From assembly GCA_022316685.1 (NCBI GenBank), contig JAKJHU010000085.1, positions 2,046,001 through 2,110,000 on the forward strand: DNA of 64,000 nt. The letters run 5' to 3'. The notes beneath the pieces were generated by a model. The model saw only the letters and a list, made by a program, of their open reading frames with translations. It was not told the DNA's origin and made no database searches. The translations under genes and the position numbers were made by a program. This document shows positions 12,901-24,261 of this stretch, piece after piece; position 1 is the first letter of the stretch, and every line of letters begins with the position of its first letter. The DNA comes from Progne subis subis (taxonomy: Eukaryota; Chordata; Aves; Passeriformes; Hirundinidae).

Positions 12901-15900
12901 ACTGTGCCAGCTGTAACCCACGACATCCAGCAAATTGAGAGCTGAGGTGAGAAAGGAAAGAGAACACTCACCCAGATACCACCCAGGGCTCTGCGTGTTG
13001 GTCAGAAATATTGAAGAGCCGGCAGCCCAAGTTCTCCACATCCTCCAGCCGACCCTCGCGCGCCAATAAATAACCATAAACATCCATTCCTAAAGAGACA
13101 CGGGGGAGGATCAATCCTCAACAAATGAGAAGTTCATTCACAAGAAAAAAAAGCCACAAAACCCATAAAACACCTACTTTAAACTGTGCAACTACCTGGA
13201 AGGGTTCAAGACATGCATTCTGAATATCAACTCTGAATTGAAAGCTGGGTAAACAATATACAGTATTCACTGCATGTAGCTGTTACTCTGCAGGTCAACC
13301 TTCTCTCAGGATTTACTCACCTTTTATTAGGTAAGGATCCAGCATTTGTGCTTGTTCAAATTTTAGGATAGAGTTTTTATTATCTCCAGCTCTGAAGTAC
13401 AGGTCTGCTAAGCTCCCCAGCAAGTCCACATTATCCCTCAGCAATGACTTCTTCTCTAAAGAGCTTAAAGGGAAAAAAATGATTTTGAATATCATTATAC
13501 ATAAGAATTTATATATGATTTCATTGCACCATGCTCTTTCCACTCTTACCAAATGGTGTTTATTGCTCTGGTGTTGTCTCCAGTATGCACAAAGGCGTAA
13601 GCCTTGATCCACACGGAGAGCCAATCCAAGTTGGGAATGCTCTGGATTATGTTGATGGTCATGGAGGCCACTTCTGCTCCTTTCACCGACAGTGACAGCA
13701 AGCCTGTTTAGAGGGGTTCATACATCAGTCTCAGCCACCCCAAACTGCTTTTGATACAAATTGTCTGAGGAGCAGAAACTCCATTCCTCAACATGCACAA
13801 ACTGCTGGTTACAGCGCTTGTCACAATTTCTGTAACGTGGTGTGACACCCAAATGCAAGACAATCACAGAAGTGCAATTAGACTTTTAGCACGGAACCCT
13901 GCAGTGCCCCCAGAGTGCAGACACCCACCTAGGATGGCATCCAGGGCCAGGGGGCACTGCCTCAGCACCTCTTTGTAGCTCGTCACCGAGGAGCGCTCCT
14001 GGCCTGCCTTCTTGTAGAGGTTTGCCAGCATCATATTGATCTGCAGACAAGAGAAATGTGGGGACAGGCCAGTGTGAGGAAGGAGAAAGAATTGCTAGGA
14101 AAGGTCACAAGTCTGTCTTCAAGCTTGCCTGCCTCTGTTCTGGGCAGAAGACAAAATAACCTGAGAACATTTCTGAGAACAATCTAAGGTACCATAGAGT
14201 ACAAAATGAAAACTGTGGCTCCTTTCTGAGGACAAAAATAAAATCTACGTTCTTTTGTACGTGCACAGTGCACCTTGAAATCAAAAGATGGGCAAGCGCT
14301 CTTACAGGATGCCAAGAAGGAGCTGTATGTCCATTAATCAGTCTCTTCCAGGAATCTCTCTGTATCCATGGAAGTGTTTCAATTAGCTTCACAAGGCAGA
14401 GAAAGTTTCCATTCAGCTTGTGAATAAAGCCAAGATTGATCAAAGAACAGAAATTGTCTGAGCTCCTCACAACACAAGTAGCTGGTTTCTGCTGCAGCAC
14501 TTTAATTTACTGGTCTGTACAGGCAAAAAAATTGCTTTTCTCAATCTTTTCTTCTTTTTCTGTTCTGCAAGTTGGTCAGAACACTCTGACATTAACTGGA
14601 GTTTAAGCCATGTACACTTTTAGGACAATTTAACATGAAAAACAGTTGACTGATCTGATGTGTTAATCTTTTAAGCCCTTCTGAGTAACAGAGCCAGCGA
14701 GCAAAGACTCCACAGATTTGGCACTGCAGACCACAAAGGGATCTAAATATTTAACATTATCTAAACTGTTGTTGAAAAGGATTAAAAGATTTTAAAAGAT
14801 GGAGCACTAGCAAACCTTCTACTTGCCAAAGTCTCCAACCTTTCAAGGATTTGGCATTGCTCCAACCATACAAGAAGTTAAACAAGATGCTCAAAACATT
14901 TAACTCCTTTTTTTCATTAAATTCTTTCTACGAGAGGAAACACAAAATTGGTATGATTTTAAAGAAATCAGCTAATTTAAAATTAGGAAATGCTACTGAA
15001 CAATATTTAACAAATTAAAAGACTATAATGCCATTAAACCTATACACTCTGTTCTGCCCTAGAGATACACTGACCAGGAACCTGTGACAAAAACCTGCCA
15101 GAACTCACCTTTGGAGTTCTCTGCCTGGAAGGAATCCCATCGAGAATAGCAATGGCATCTTTATCCTGCTTCAGCATTGTGTAACATTCTGCCATTTTGT
15201 ATTTCACTTCAATTTCTGACGGTAAGCACTGAAACAAAAAAAAGAAAGATTTAAATAAGATGTTGGTTTAATCAGGTACGAAACTTCCAATGAGGTTTCC
15301 TCATAAATATTTAAACTGTGTTGAAAAATATCTGGTGCATGTAAGTCAACAATGCAACTCACTTCTAGTTCATATTGTTCCTGTCCTCTAATTAAAAGCA
15401 TGAAGTGCACAGACAGAAAAATTTCATGCTGGGGACCGTTTTAAGTTTTGCATTAGAAAACACCACAGGGGTATTATCAAACTAATTAGTCATAAATGTC
15501 AGGTTTATTTGACAGGATAAATGCACAATCTAAGGTATTTAACAGACATGTAAAGGTGATGCTCAGGGATGTGGTTAGTGATGGACTTGGCAGGGATTCA
15601 ATCTTAAGGAACTTTTCCAGCCTCAGTGACTCTGTGAATATTGAGTCGGCAACATTAACTGGAAGGGGGGACGTGATCACTCGATGCAGCACATTATCAA
15701 TTCTTACACACCTGACTTTGGGGTGTTGATGCAGCATTCCCAGTAGAAGGTCTGACTTTGGACGTTTTACTTAAGGCTTTTTTCTGCTGTAAGGCCATCG
15801 TGTACTTGCTGACAGCATTCCTGTACTCCTTGTCATGGAAGAGAGAGTCTGCGTGATAGACAAGGAGCTGGTACTTCTGAGAGGGAGAGAACAGTTCCCT

Positions 15901-17097
15901 AGAAGAAATGCAGACAGAAAGGCTGAGATCAGATGGCTGCACAAGCATCAAAACCTTACAGATCCAAAGTATTTGTAGCTTTGGTTTGTCTGGCTTCAAC
16001 CTGCAATTGCTGCAGCTTCTTTATTGCACTGGGAGGACCATGGAGTAACAGCACTGACTCCTCACACAGGGGTTATCTCACCAATTTCTTTTATCTGTAA
16101 ACAAACAAATCCAGCAGCCACTCCTGACACCTCATCAGCAACAGCAGCTCAATGTTTGGCTGCTTGGCCACTGCCCCCATCCTTTCCATAACAAGCCACA
16201 GGCTGTCAATGTCCACTACACTGCATCAACTTTCTCCTAGGATCCATTTGCCTTTCATCAGGTAAACATCCAGCATTTTGCCCGTTCAGATTTCAGAACA
16301 GTTTTGTTTGAATGGACTCAAGTTAAGTTTAAAAGACAACCCAGCTCCTTGTACAGCTGCTCTGGTCCTAATCCCTATTCCCACAGTATACAGACTCCCT
16401 CTATAACACTCTTAGTGTGTGTGCAGACCAAATGACCCAACTGTGGCCTGCCAGGACCTGAAGGGAGCCAACAAAAAGCACGGAGAGAGACAATTTACAA
16501 GGGCCTGGAGTGACAGGACAAGGGGGAATGGCTTCACACTGACACAAGGCAGGTTTAGATTGAGTATTAGGAAAAATTCCTCCTTGTGAGTGTGATGAGG
16601 CCCTGGCACAGGGTGCCCACAGAAGCTGCGGCTGCCTCATCCCTGTAAGTGTCCAAGGCCAGGCTGGACAAGGCTAGAAGCAAGCTGGGGTTGTGGAAGG
16701 TGTCACTGCCCAAGGCAGGAGGGTTGAAACAAAACAATCTTCAAGGTCCCTTCGGTGATTCTATGATTCTCTGCCAGGACACCCGTGTTGCAGCGGGCAC
16801 CCCAAAGGGCCACTGATGCTAATACCCGAACAGAGGCGGGCTCCATCTCGGCAGGGACAGAACAGGGACAGGAGAGGGGAAGGCCAGCGCCAGGACAGGG
16901 GCAGGGACAGGAACAGGGACAGAGACACCCCAAAAGCGGCCCCGCTCCCCTCACACCCCGCTCCTCGCGCGCGCCCCCTGCCGGCGGGGCACTCACGGGT
17001 TGTTGCCGCTCATGGTGAGGAGCAGCCCGCTGAGCAGCCGCACGTTCGAGTGCAGCCCGGCGGCCGCCATCTCGCGCACGTGCTCCACCACACTCAT
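9977..17097 (-). CDS. ANAPC7: ANAPC7, anaphase-promoting complex subunit 7 (11 coding exons)
   Basis: APC7 is a tetratricopeptide-repeat scaffold subunit of the APC/C, the nuclear E3 ubiquitin ligase that drives mitotic exit. It forms homodimers at the top of the TPR lobe and helps bind coactivators. Coding exons in transcript order: 17097-16997, 15898-15712, 15228-15109, 14040-13929, 13703-13550, 13463-13321, 13089-12972, 12618-12422, 11795-11571, 11161-11011, 10166-9977. All introns are GT-AG, all phases agree, and the sum is 1,698 bp: 565 aa plus stop, equal to the human length. The start is the ATG giving MSVVEHVREMAAAGLHSN, nearly identical to the mammalian N-terminus. Helical TPR pairs fill most of the protein, followed by an acidic Glu/Asp-rich tail ending WFGMQ. 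The promoter is a CpG island, and a CR1 copy sits antisense in intron 1. Confidence 0.97.
16455..16772 (+). mobile_element. CR1 LINE fragment, 5'-truncated, in ANAPC7 intron 1
   Basis: The sequence matches the 3' part of the avian CR1 retrotransposon from memory: GACAAGGGGGAATGG, the TTTAGATTGAGTATTAGGAA block, the GCACAGGGTGCCCA block, GGAAGGTGTCACTGCCC and the end GGTCCCTT followed by ATTCTATGATTCT, the hallmark CR1 3' repeat. It is antisense to ANAPC7. It contains no intact reverse transcriptase and is a dead fragment. Confidence 0.92.
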
Positions 17098-17360
17098 GCT
17101 GCCGCCGGCGGAGCGGAGGGGACGGGACGGGGGAAACCGGGACGGGGGAACCTCGAGCGAGGCACCGGGCACGGAGCAGCCGCCGCCGCCCGCCGCCACT
17201 CCAAAATGGCGCCACCGAGGGGTCCTCGCGCGCCGCCGCCTGAGGGCGTCCAAGGCACTGCCGGAGCGGCCCGACAGGCGCGCACAGGGCAGCCCGAGCC
17301 GAGGACCCCCCGCGGAGGCGGGAACGGGCGTGAGGGGAGAGCGGGATCCGGGCACCGCTG
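16830..17360 (-). promoter_or_regulatory. ANAPC7: CpG-island promoter of ANAPC7
   Basis: This is a CpG-dense, GC-rich block centred on the ANAPC7 start codon at 17097, flanked by AT-richer sequence on both sides. It has no TATA box, as is usual for housekeeping genes. A YY1-like motif lies about 110 bases upstream of the start codon. Confidence 0.8.
17203..17213 (+). promoter_or_regulatory. YY1-like motif (AAAATGGCGCC)
   Basis: AAAATGGCGCC matches the YY1 core (AANATGGCG) and lies inside the ANAPC7 CpG island just upstream of the gene. YY1 sites close to the start site are common in CpG-island housekeeping promoters. The assignment rests on the motif only. Confidence 0.5.
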
Positions 17361-17399
17361 TGAGGGGATTGGCTCCCTTCTGTGTGTTGTGGTGTGAGA

Positions 17400-18120
17400 C
17401 ACAGGCTCTCCGTGCCTCCACAGTATCCGCCCCGTGTCCTGGTGGTTGCTGGAGCTAAAATGTGACTGAGGTTTCTGATATAACGATGCTCCTGCCTATG
17501 AAAATCGGTATTGGAAGAGAAAGACCTTTCACAACCCACATTTCTTCTGAGAAATGTTTCACTAGGCCTGCTGTTAACTACAAGGACAGACTGAGAAATG
17601 AATTAAAAACTTTATTTTTCCGCCTTTGTTACAAGAACATTTTAAAACATGGCTATCCTATTCCTAAAAATGGAATCAATGAGAACTTTCAGTTTGGACA
17701 TGCCCTCAATGCTATTGGGAGAGTAACACACCTCTCAGCAAATACACCAGGTAGTCAAACATCACCAGCACTGGGCTTCAGGTAATACTGAATGTGTGTT
17801 GGTGCTGTGTGGTGACTGTGGCATGAGTGCTGCCATGAAGGAAAAAAACTGAATAAACTAAAAGTGGATTTGTGTTCTTCCAGAAATCATCGGAACAGCC
17901 ACTTTTTACCAGTCTGTGAGTGTTTGAATGCACCATTGGGAAGGCAGCCACAGACCCGGGTGTGTGGGATCTGCATTCCGGGAGCACAGCTCTGTGGAGA
18001 CAGTCTGCTAAACAAAGAGGTAAATGGTAAATGGCTGCAAACTGCAGGCCCTGTATTAATCCCAGTTTTCAGTGAGAATGATTCACTTCCTATTGATTAA
18101 CATTACACAGTAATTAATCA
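17400..18120. other. Intergenic sequence between the ANAPC7 promoter and a CR1 copy
   Basis: No gene is seen. The sequence is AT-rich and not recognisably repetitive. Short open frames are unrelated to known proteins. Confidence 0.6.
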
Positions 18121-18425
18121 TGGAATCACAGAATGCTTTGGGGCTGGAAGGAACCTTAAAAATCGTCTTGTTCCACCCATGGGCAGGGACACCTTCCACT
18201 ATTTCAGTTTGCTCCAAGCCCCATCCAACCTGGCCTTAAACACTTCCAGGGATCCAGGGGCAGCCACAGCTTCTCTGGGTACCCTGTGCCAGGGCCTGCC
18301 CACCCTCACAGGGGAGATTTGTTTCCCAGAATCCAATCTAAACCTGCCCTCTGTCAGTTCAAAGCAATTCCCTCTTGTCCTCGCACTCCTTTTTGGCTCC
18401 CTTCAAGTCCTGGAAGGTCACAGTT
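18121..18425 (-). mobile_element. CR1 LINE fragment, 5'-truncated, minus orientation
   Basis: This is the reverse complement of the CR1 3' region. Starting at 18121 it reads GGAATCACAGAATG, GGGCTGGAAGGAACCTT, GGGCAGGGACACCTTCCACT, CAAGCCCCATCCAACCTGGC, and ends in the TTCCCTCTTGTCCT block, all known CR1 landmarks read backwards. Its 3' end faces the 3' end of the CR1 copy at 16455-16772. It lies between the ANAPC7 promoter and the 3' end of ARPC3. Confidence 0.92.
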
Positions 18426-18542
18426 AGGTCACCCCAAAGCCTTTCACAAAAAAACCCGAAACAAAACAAAAAAACCCTCTTTGATTTCTTCCAAGGCTGT
18501 CCGTAAGACACACAGTAGTTACCACATTAATTACAAGCGAAT

Positions 18543-18548
18543 TTTATT
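18543..18548 (-). promoter_or_regulatory. ARPC3: Poly(A) signal of ARPC3
   Basis: TTTATT on the plus strand is AATAAA on the coding strand, about 445 bases after the ARPC3 stop. The 3'UTR between them carries an A-rich tract (plus-strand poly-T at about 18853-18883), which could cause internal priming in cDNA work. Confidence 0.75.
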
Positions 18549-18989
18549 GAAAACAAGGTAAAAATCACTGCACTGGACAACACAGCGTGAGAGGTCTGTT
18601 TTCCCTGGACATACGACACCCAGACTCCAGCCAGCAGAGCAATGACACAGCTCCCCTGCCCCACAGCCAAGCCCATTTCCTCTCTTAAATACAAGCCCTG
18701 TTTTAAATGCCATAGCCACGATTACAAAGCAGCTTGCATCCGAAACAGCACGTTAGAAATCACTTATTAAGCACCAGCTTAATAATATTTGCTTACACAA
18801 CTTATCTTTTTGCTCTCCCTCCCTCTATCACTCATTGAACAGGTTTGTGGGTTTTTTTCTTTTTTTTTCTTTTTTTTTTTTTAACTTCATAAGCACTTAA
18901 TTCTTCCTTGGTACAAAATGTATCCAAAACAAAGGCAAAAGACTTGAACATCTTGCTGTGGAAATGCTTAAACTTGTTGCCACTCTGCT

Positions 18990-21900
18990 TCACTGCCCAG
19001 GGCCTGAGAGACTCTTGTTCATGAACTGCCTCTTCACAAAGCAGATCCACCACTGCAGAAAGAAGTACTGAGTCAGGAAATCTGCAGAAATGGTTTCCAT
19101 TGACTTTAAAGTATTCCATCTCTGACACACAACAAATATTAAGGCTCCAGTTTTACACACAGTTTTCCACACTGGTTTCTACTGGAACTGAGATGAACAA
19201 GGCAAAAGAAATGGACACAATGAGTTCCTATCACAGGACTTTGAATTAAAATGGGAAATTCTACTTACTCTTCTTTTACTTTTATTATATTTTATTCCAA
19301 TACAAACATAAATGAGGGATGCATCGAGAAGCTATGCCTTTGAAACCAAATTAGCCTAAGTAATTTTGACATTAAATGCAGTTACATTTGCACATGAAAC
19401 AAGTGAACACTCAGGAGGTGACTCATTCATTGATTAGTGATTTTTTTCAATCTGGATATGAAGCAAAACAATTGACTTCAAAGCAGCTCTCGAATCAGAG
19501 CTGCCTGGGAAGAGAAACAGCCCCTCTCGTGCTTGTGAACTCCATCTGCAACCCCAGCCAAGAGCAGATGTGCACTCCTTTGAAGAGCTGAACCAGACAC
19601 CTGTTATTACTGCCCTGCTTCTGAAAGTAACCCAAACTGGCATTCACTGTCATACCACGTTAGATTAAATTCATTGATAGTTTGCAGCTGCCAATCCACT
19701 GTAAAATCAGACGGGCTTGGCTGAAGTTACCCACCCCTGACCCTCACCCCATCATCTCACTCCTCTCCACACGTGGCTGAAAAAACACCCCCAACCTCTT
19801 GACCTCTGTGGTGATGCCACTGAACTCTTACCTTGCTTGGTTTGTCACTCTGAGGATCAAACACCTTGTCACAGAGGCGAAGGCCGGTTTCTTGCCTCAG
19901 CTGCTGCAGGTAGGCCCTCATCACCTCTGAAAGCAGCACAGCAAAACCGGGGTAAACTGGGCAGCACCAACTCAAGCTGGACGTAACAGGGAGGCATCAG
20001 ACATCACTGCTTAAAGCAGAGAGGGAGTTTCACATCTGCAGGGACTCCCCACTGGCTGAGTTGATTTGCCCAATTTATGGAACCAGGGGAATGAATCCTC
20101 AAAGTCAGAAAATCCAGCTTGTGCTGCTTTCAGAAGACAGACTGCAGATTCAGAAGATTTAGTTTTAACAGTAATTTTTCTAGGTGCAGTTAATAAAGTG
20201 TGATCCTCAGAGGCCCTGGGTCAGCCTTACCTTCCTCCTGCTTGTTGGCAGGTTTGGCGTAAATGGCGTTCAGTGGAAAGCCAGGCTCCCCTGGGATTGG
20301 GAAGTTAGTGATTCCTAGTGTGTACATCTCCTTCTCTCCCTGGCCTTTGGAGTTACACTGGAAGAACCAGGCAAACAGTGGGTTAGCAGCTATGAACAAA
20401 AGCTGGCAGAGCATTAGACCCAAATATTTTACAAATCTGGAACACGGAAACTCATCAAGAGAGCAACACAGCACATCCACAGCCTTGGAGAATTTGAGGC
20501 TCTGACAACTGGGACTGGAGTGAACAGGATTATTTGTTCCCCTGGAAAGAGAATATCAGGAAATCCTTTCCTCAGAACAATCCTCAGACTGTTTCCCACC
20601 TGCAGAGAAATTCAGTTTTCTTACCTTTTGCAGCTTTTTCAGGCACTCAGAAATGTAGAGGGTCACATAGATCAGTGTTCTGTCAGCCTCATTCTGCAAA
20701 ACAAGGAACTTTTAGATTACAGGACTTTGTGGAACTGATAAAGTCTGAAATGCGAATGAATTCAAACCATTTTGGGCTATAGTTTCCCCATGAGAGAGAG
20801 ATGTGCAATTCATGACATTTACCCAACTTTAAAGATTAAGTGGGATTTTTTTGTGATCTTCTAGAATTACTTCCTTGAAAATAAATTTATATTCACAGCA
20901 CCAACCCTCCAAAGAACTGGAATATCCTCAGTATCTCAAAAAATTACCTTAATTTCATAATTTTTGAAGAAAACATTAGCTTTGAAGTAGTAGATGGCTT
21001 CATCTATAATATCTGTGTCCTTAGCTAATAAAAAAGAGATACAGAGTTAAGCAGTGCACTCTAACGTTACATTTGTCATAACTTTTACTCACTGAAATTC
21101 ATAAATAAGGATTATTGCAAAAGCAAAACCATGGTATTTACAAAAAAGCAGAAGTCAGCACCACATAACAGAAAGCTTCTGAATCGCCATGAGTTCAGAC
21201 TGTAATATTTAAACTTCCTGCTCCCTCTCCTTCCCCTGTGATATGTCACAGACAGCAGCAACTCATCAGTTCCCCACTTTTCTACCACTTTTGAATAACT
21301 CATCCGGGTTTTAACATCATAAAAGGACAGAAAAAAATGGTTTTGGAGAAAGCATACCAGCACAATCACCCAGATTCCATTATCCTCTTCAAATAAAGGA
21401 GGAGAGCAGAACACAGTGACAACCTGACTTTTGCTACCATCCAAGACTGCTTAAATCCAGAAACACTTCCTTTACATTTCACTTTTCAAACTGAACCACC
21501 ACATTTCTGGGGAACACCCTGCCTGGGAAGTTCACACGTTGAAAAGGAATCTGTACCTGGCTGCCTGTGGGCTCTGTCGGGGTCCCTCTGTCGGGACTTC
21601 ATTTCAGTTCTTGAAGCCCCAAGTGCTGCTGTCCCTCAGAGCAGCCCAGCATCACCAGCCGCAGCCCAAAGCGTGAGTTCTCTGCAGCTAAACCCTCACT
21701 TCCTCTGACACAGAGGCCTCACACCGCCACAGCCTCCTCAAAACCCTGCTCAGGAGCACAGGGAGACACCGGGGGAAGCACCAGAACAGCAGCCAGAGGT
21801 TTGGAACACTGAAACTGCTCATTCAGCACACCACGGAGCACAGTTATCTGTGCATAATTATTTTCTATGATTTGCACGACTGAAGTAGTTGAAAACTTTC

Positions 21901-23197
21901 CTCCTCTCTAAACTGCAAAGCCTCCATTTCCCATCGGTGACTCTCCTCATCGCCCCTGCTGGGGCTGGCTTAGAGGAACCCCTGAGATGATGAGCTACAT
22001 CCAGTAATTCAGAGATTATTATAAACTTACTTTCTCGAGGTGCAGGGCCCTTGAATTGGCTTCTAATGGGCAACAGTGCCATGTTCCCAATTAGCTTGGT
22101 GTCTGAGTCCATTAAAGTGGAGTGGTAAGCCTAGAGACAGGGAGAGGTGGTTATAAAATAGACATTTCCATATCCCCCGTGTCTTCATCAAACAGGAGTC
22201 ACAGCCTAGCTCTTTATGATGCTTCCAGCAGTTTCTCCTTGCACAAACAATTGCTGTTTTCTATTTAGGTTCAGATCTTGGTGCCACTCTGGTGAATGCC
22301 AGGACAGCACCACCACAGCCACCGCTTGCAGTCGCAGTGGTGGGAGGTGGGATAAAATCCGTGTTGTTGGTCTGCAGGCACAGTTCATCCCCAGGCTGCC
22401 TGACCCCATCCTGGCATCACCAAGGGGTAACAGCTCCACTCACCTGCCTGAGTTTTGGGGCATTGCACTGAAACTTGGTTGGTCATTAAAAAAATTTGTA
22501 ATTTATTTCCTTGTCTGGCTATTAATAGTAGATAATTATAAATAAAGCCAGGCTTAATGCAGTAAAAAAGAAACAAAATAAAATTGATTTAAGTGAAAAA
22601 CAAACCAGCTTTTTCATATACAAATTCATCCTGGAAAACCGATTTTAAACAACTAAGGAGTTTAGTTTTAGGCACTCTCCAAACGTTTCCTGGGTGCTGT
22701 GTCAGGGTGTCAGGCCACTGGGAATCACTCATCTCCAATCCACCTTTTGTGGGGGGCAGAGGAGGATGTGACTGGAGAATGTAAAAGCAGTTTATTTCAC
22801 TGAGGGGAAGGTGGCGTGAACAAAGCCAGAGAAAAGCCCTGCTGTGACCGCCCTCTCTCCCGCTGCTGCCGGGGCTCGCACCCTCCCGGCTGCAGGTGGA
22901 TCCCGGGCAGGAGGAGGAGGAGGAGGAGGAGGAAGAGGAAGAGGAAGGCGCTGGCCTTGCAGCAGTCTCCCATCAAGAGCCATTCCCCGTTCTCAGCAGG
23001 GCTCCCCGCAGCTGCAGCCCCTCTTTCCCCCCGCAGTGTCCGCGGCCAGACCCCGCAGCAGAGCCCCTTCCCCGCCCGGGATGGCCCCCGCCGCCCCCGG
23101 CCCGGCCCCGCCGCCCCGCGCCCTCCTGCCCGCGCTCCCGCCGCCGGGGCCGCGCAGCGCCGGGCGCGGAGCCGCTCACGGAGCCGCTCACCGGCAT
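18990..23197 (-). CDS. ARPC3: ARPC3, actin-related protein 2/3 complex subunit 3 (7 coding exons)
   Basis: ARPC3 (p21-Arc) is a structural subunit of the seven-member Arp2/3 complex, which nucleates branched actin filaments in the cytoplasm. Coding exons in transcript order: 23197-23192, 22130-22031, 21024-20948, 20693-20625, 20357-20231, 19926-19832, 19052-18990. Phases agree and the total is 537 bp: 178 aa plus stop, the human length. The first coding exon holds only ATG CCG before a GTGAGC donor, so the next in-frame ATG in exon 2 ([15 protein letters not shown]) is not the true start. Exon 3 begins CTAAGGAC after TATTAG, which restores the family motif RETKDTD. The C-terminus [14 protein letters not shown] is intact. 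The gene lies head to tail with ANAPC7 and GPN3 and has its own CpG island. Confidence 0.97.
22909..22947 (+). repeat. (GGA)n/(GAA)n purine tract in ARPC3 intron 1
   Basis: About 39 bases are almost purely purine, made of GGA units changing to GAA/GAG units. The tract sits roughly 250 bases into ARPC3 intron 1 inside the CpG island. On the ARPC3 sense strand it is a polypyrimidine (TCC)n tract. Confidence 0.9.
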
Positions 23198-23374
23198 CTC
23201 GAAGGGCAGGAGGCGGCTCGGCGGGGCCGGGCGGGAGGGGAGCGGGGCGAACCGGGCAGGAAAGCAGGCACGGAGCTTCCTCCTCCGCCTACGCTGCAGG
23301 AAATGAGGCAGCGGCAGAGGCGGTGCGAGAAGGGGAAGCGGAGAGCTGTGCACCGCCCCGGAGGCAGCGCACCG

Positions 23375-23555
23375 GGAAGGGATCCCGGGAGGCAGCGCTG
23401 TGCCCGGGCACTGCCCGTACGGGAAAGGGCCGCGGAGAGGCACTGCTCCACCGCGGCACTCCTCTACCGGGGCTCTGCCGGTGCCAGGAGGGGATCCCGG
23501 GACGCAGCGCTCTTGTCGGGCACCGCCCGCTCGGGGAAGGGGGTCCGGGATGCTT
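23375..23555 (+). repeat. Imperfect GC-rich direct repeats upstream of ARPC3
   Basis: A unit of about 60 bases beginning GGGATCCCGGGAGGCAGCGC near 23380 recurs near 23489 as GGGATCCCGGGACGCAGCGC. Both continue into CGGGCAC(T/C)GCCCG and a GGGAA(A/G)GGG block. Shorter related pieces lie between them (GCGGCACTCCTCTACCGGGG). The spacing is about 109 bases. Confidence 0.7.
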
Positions 23556-23559
23556 CGCT

Positions 23560-24090
23560 CGCAGCTGGGTTTCTCTCCCGTTTTTCCAGCACAGTCCAGC
23601 CGGCGGCACGGGGCACTTCGTGTAAGGAAGCACAAGAGGGGTCCAAACGTGTTGTGTTCAGAGGGATACAAGCTTTAAGGTGCACACTCCAATTGCTATC
23701 AAACCATTACTTTCCCTGTGACCCAGCGCTGCTGAATTTGTCCTCGGGTGTCTTGAGTCCCGGGATGAGTCAGGGAGACAAAATGGGGAGGATGGGAAGG
23801 TGAGTCACAAGAATTCGAGTGCAGGGCTGGAGTTTATCGTCTCAACACGCCCTAAGCATGGCTCATTCCAGTGGCAGTCCGGAGGTGAATTAAACCACCG
23901 TAGTTTCCCCAACTTTTGAACAGTTTAATTCGGCTCAAGACCTGCCACATAGAGAGATTTCTGAGCCCTCTTCCTCTAGATATGCAGGATTTGCTGGTCT
24001 GTTGAAGCTCTTGCCAAGTTCTGACACTGCTTTTTTATATATAGTAATACTGGCCTATGTATTTTACAACACACACAAGCCTAATTAAAA
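23560..24090. other. Intergenic spacer between ARPC3 promoter and GPN3 3' end
   Basis: No gene is supported. About 0.5 kb of ordinary sequence separates the ARPC3 CpG island from the likely GPN3 poly(A) site. Confidence 0.6.
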
Positions 24091-24097
24091 AAAGTTG

Positions 24098-24103
24098 TTT
24101 ATT
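24098..24103 (-). promoter_or_regulatory. GPN3: Likely poly(A) signal of GPN3
   Basis: TTTATT on the plus strand (AATAAA on the coding strand) lies about 160 bases after the GPN3 stop at 24262-24264. Another possible signal is in the T-rich stretch near 24210, only about 50 bases after the stop. Confidence 0.55.
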
Positions 24104-24261
24104 AAAGTAATTACAAGGCCATGTAACTCACTCTCCACTATAAATATTTGTTATTTTACAGATAAAACATCAAGTGTGTTTGTGTAGGGGTTGGGGTTTT
24201 AATTTCATTTTTATTTTTTTACCAAAAGCTAACTATTTTCCTCCCAGTTTGAACATGCTTT

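Larger units (their letters stand above)
22840..23560 (-). promoter_or_regulatory. ARPC3: CpG-island promoter of ARPC3
   Basis: This is a GC- and CpG-rich block around the ARPC3 first exon (start codon at 23197). The upstream half contains imperfect repeats and the downstream half a (GGA)n tract. Long open frames crossing it on both strands are a by-product of the base composition. Confidence 0.75.

Noticed and set aside
22844..23803. Long open frames (319, 269, 232 codons) over the ARPC3 CpG island
   Set aside because: They overlap on both strands, are low complexity and have no domain. The only coding piece here is the 6-base ARPC3 first exon.
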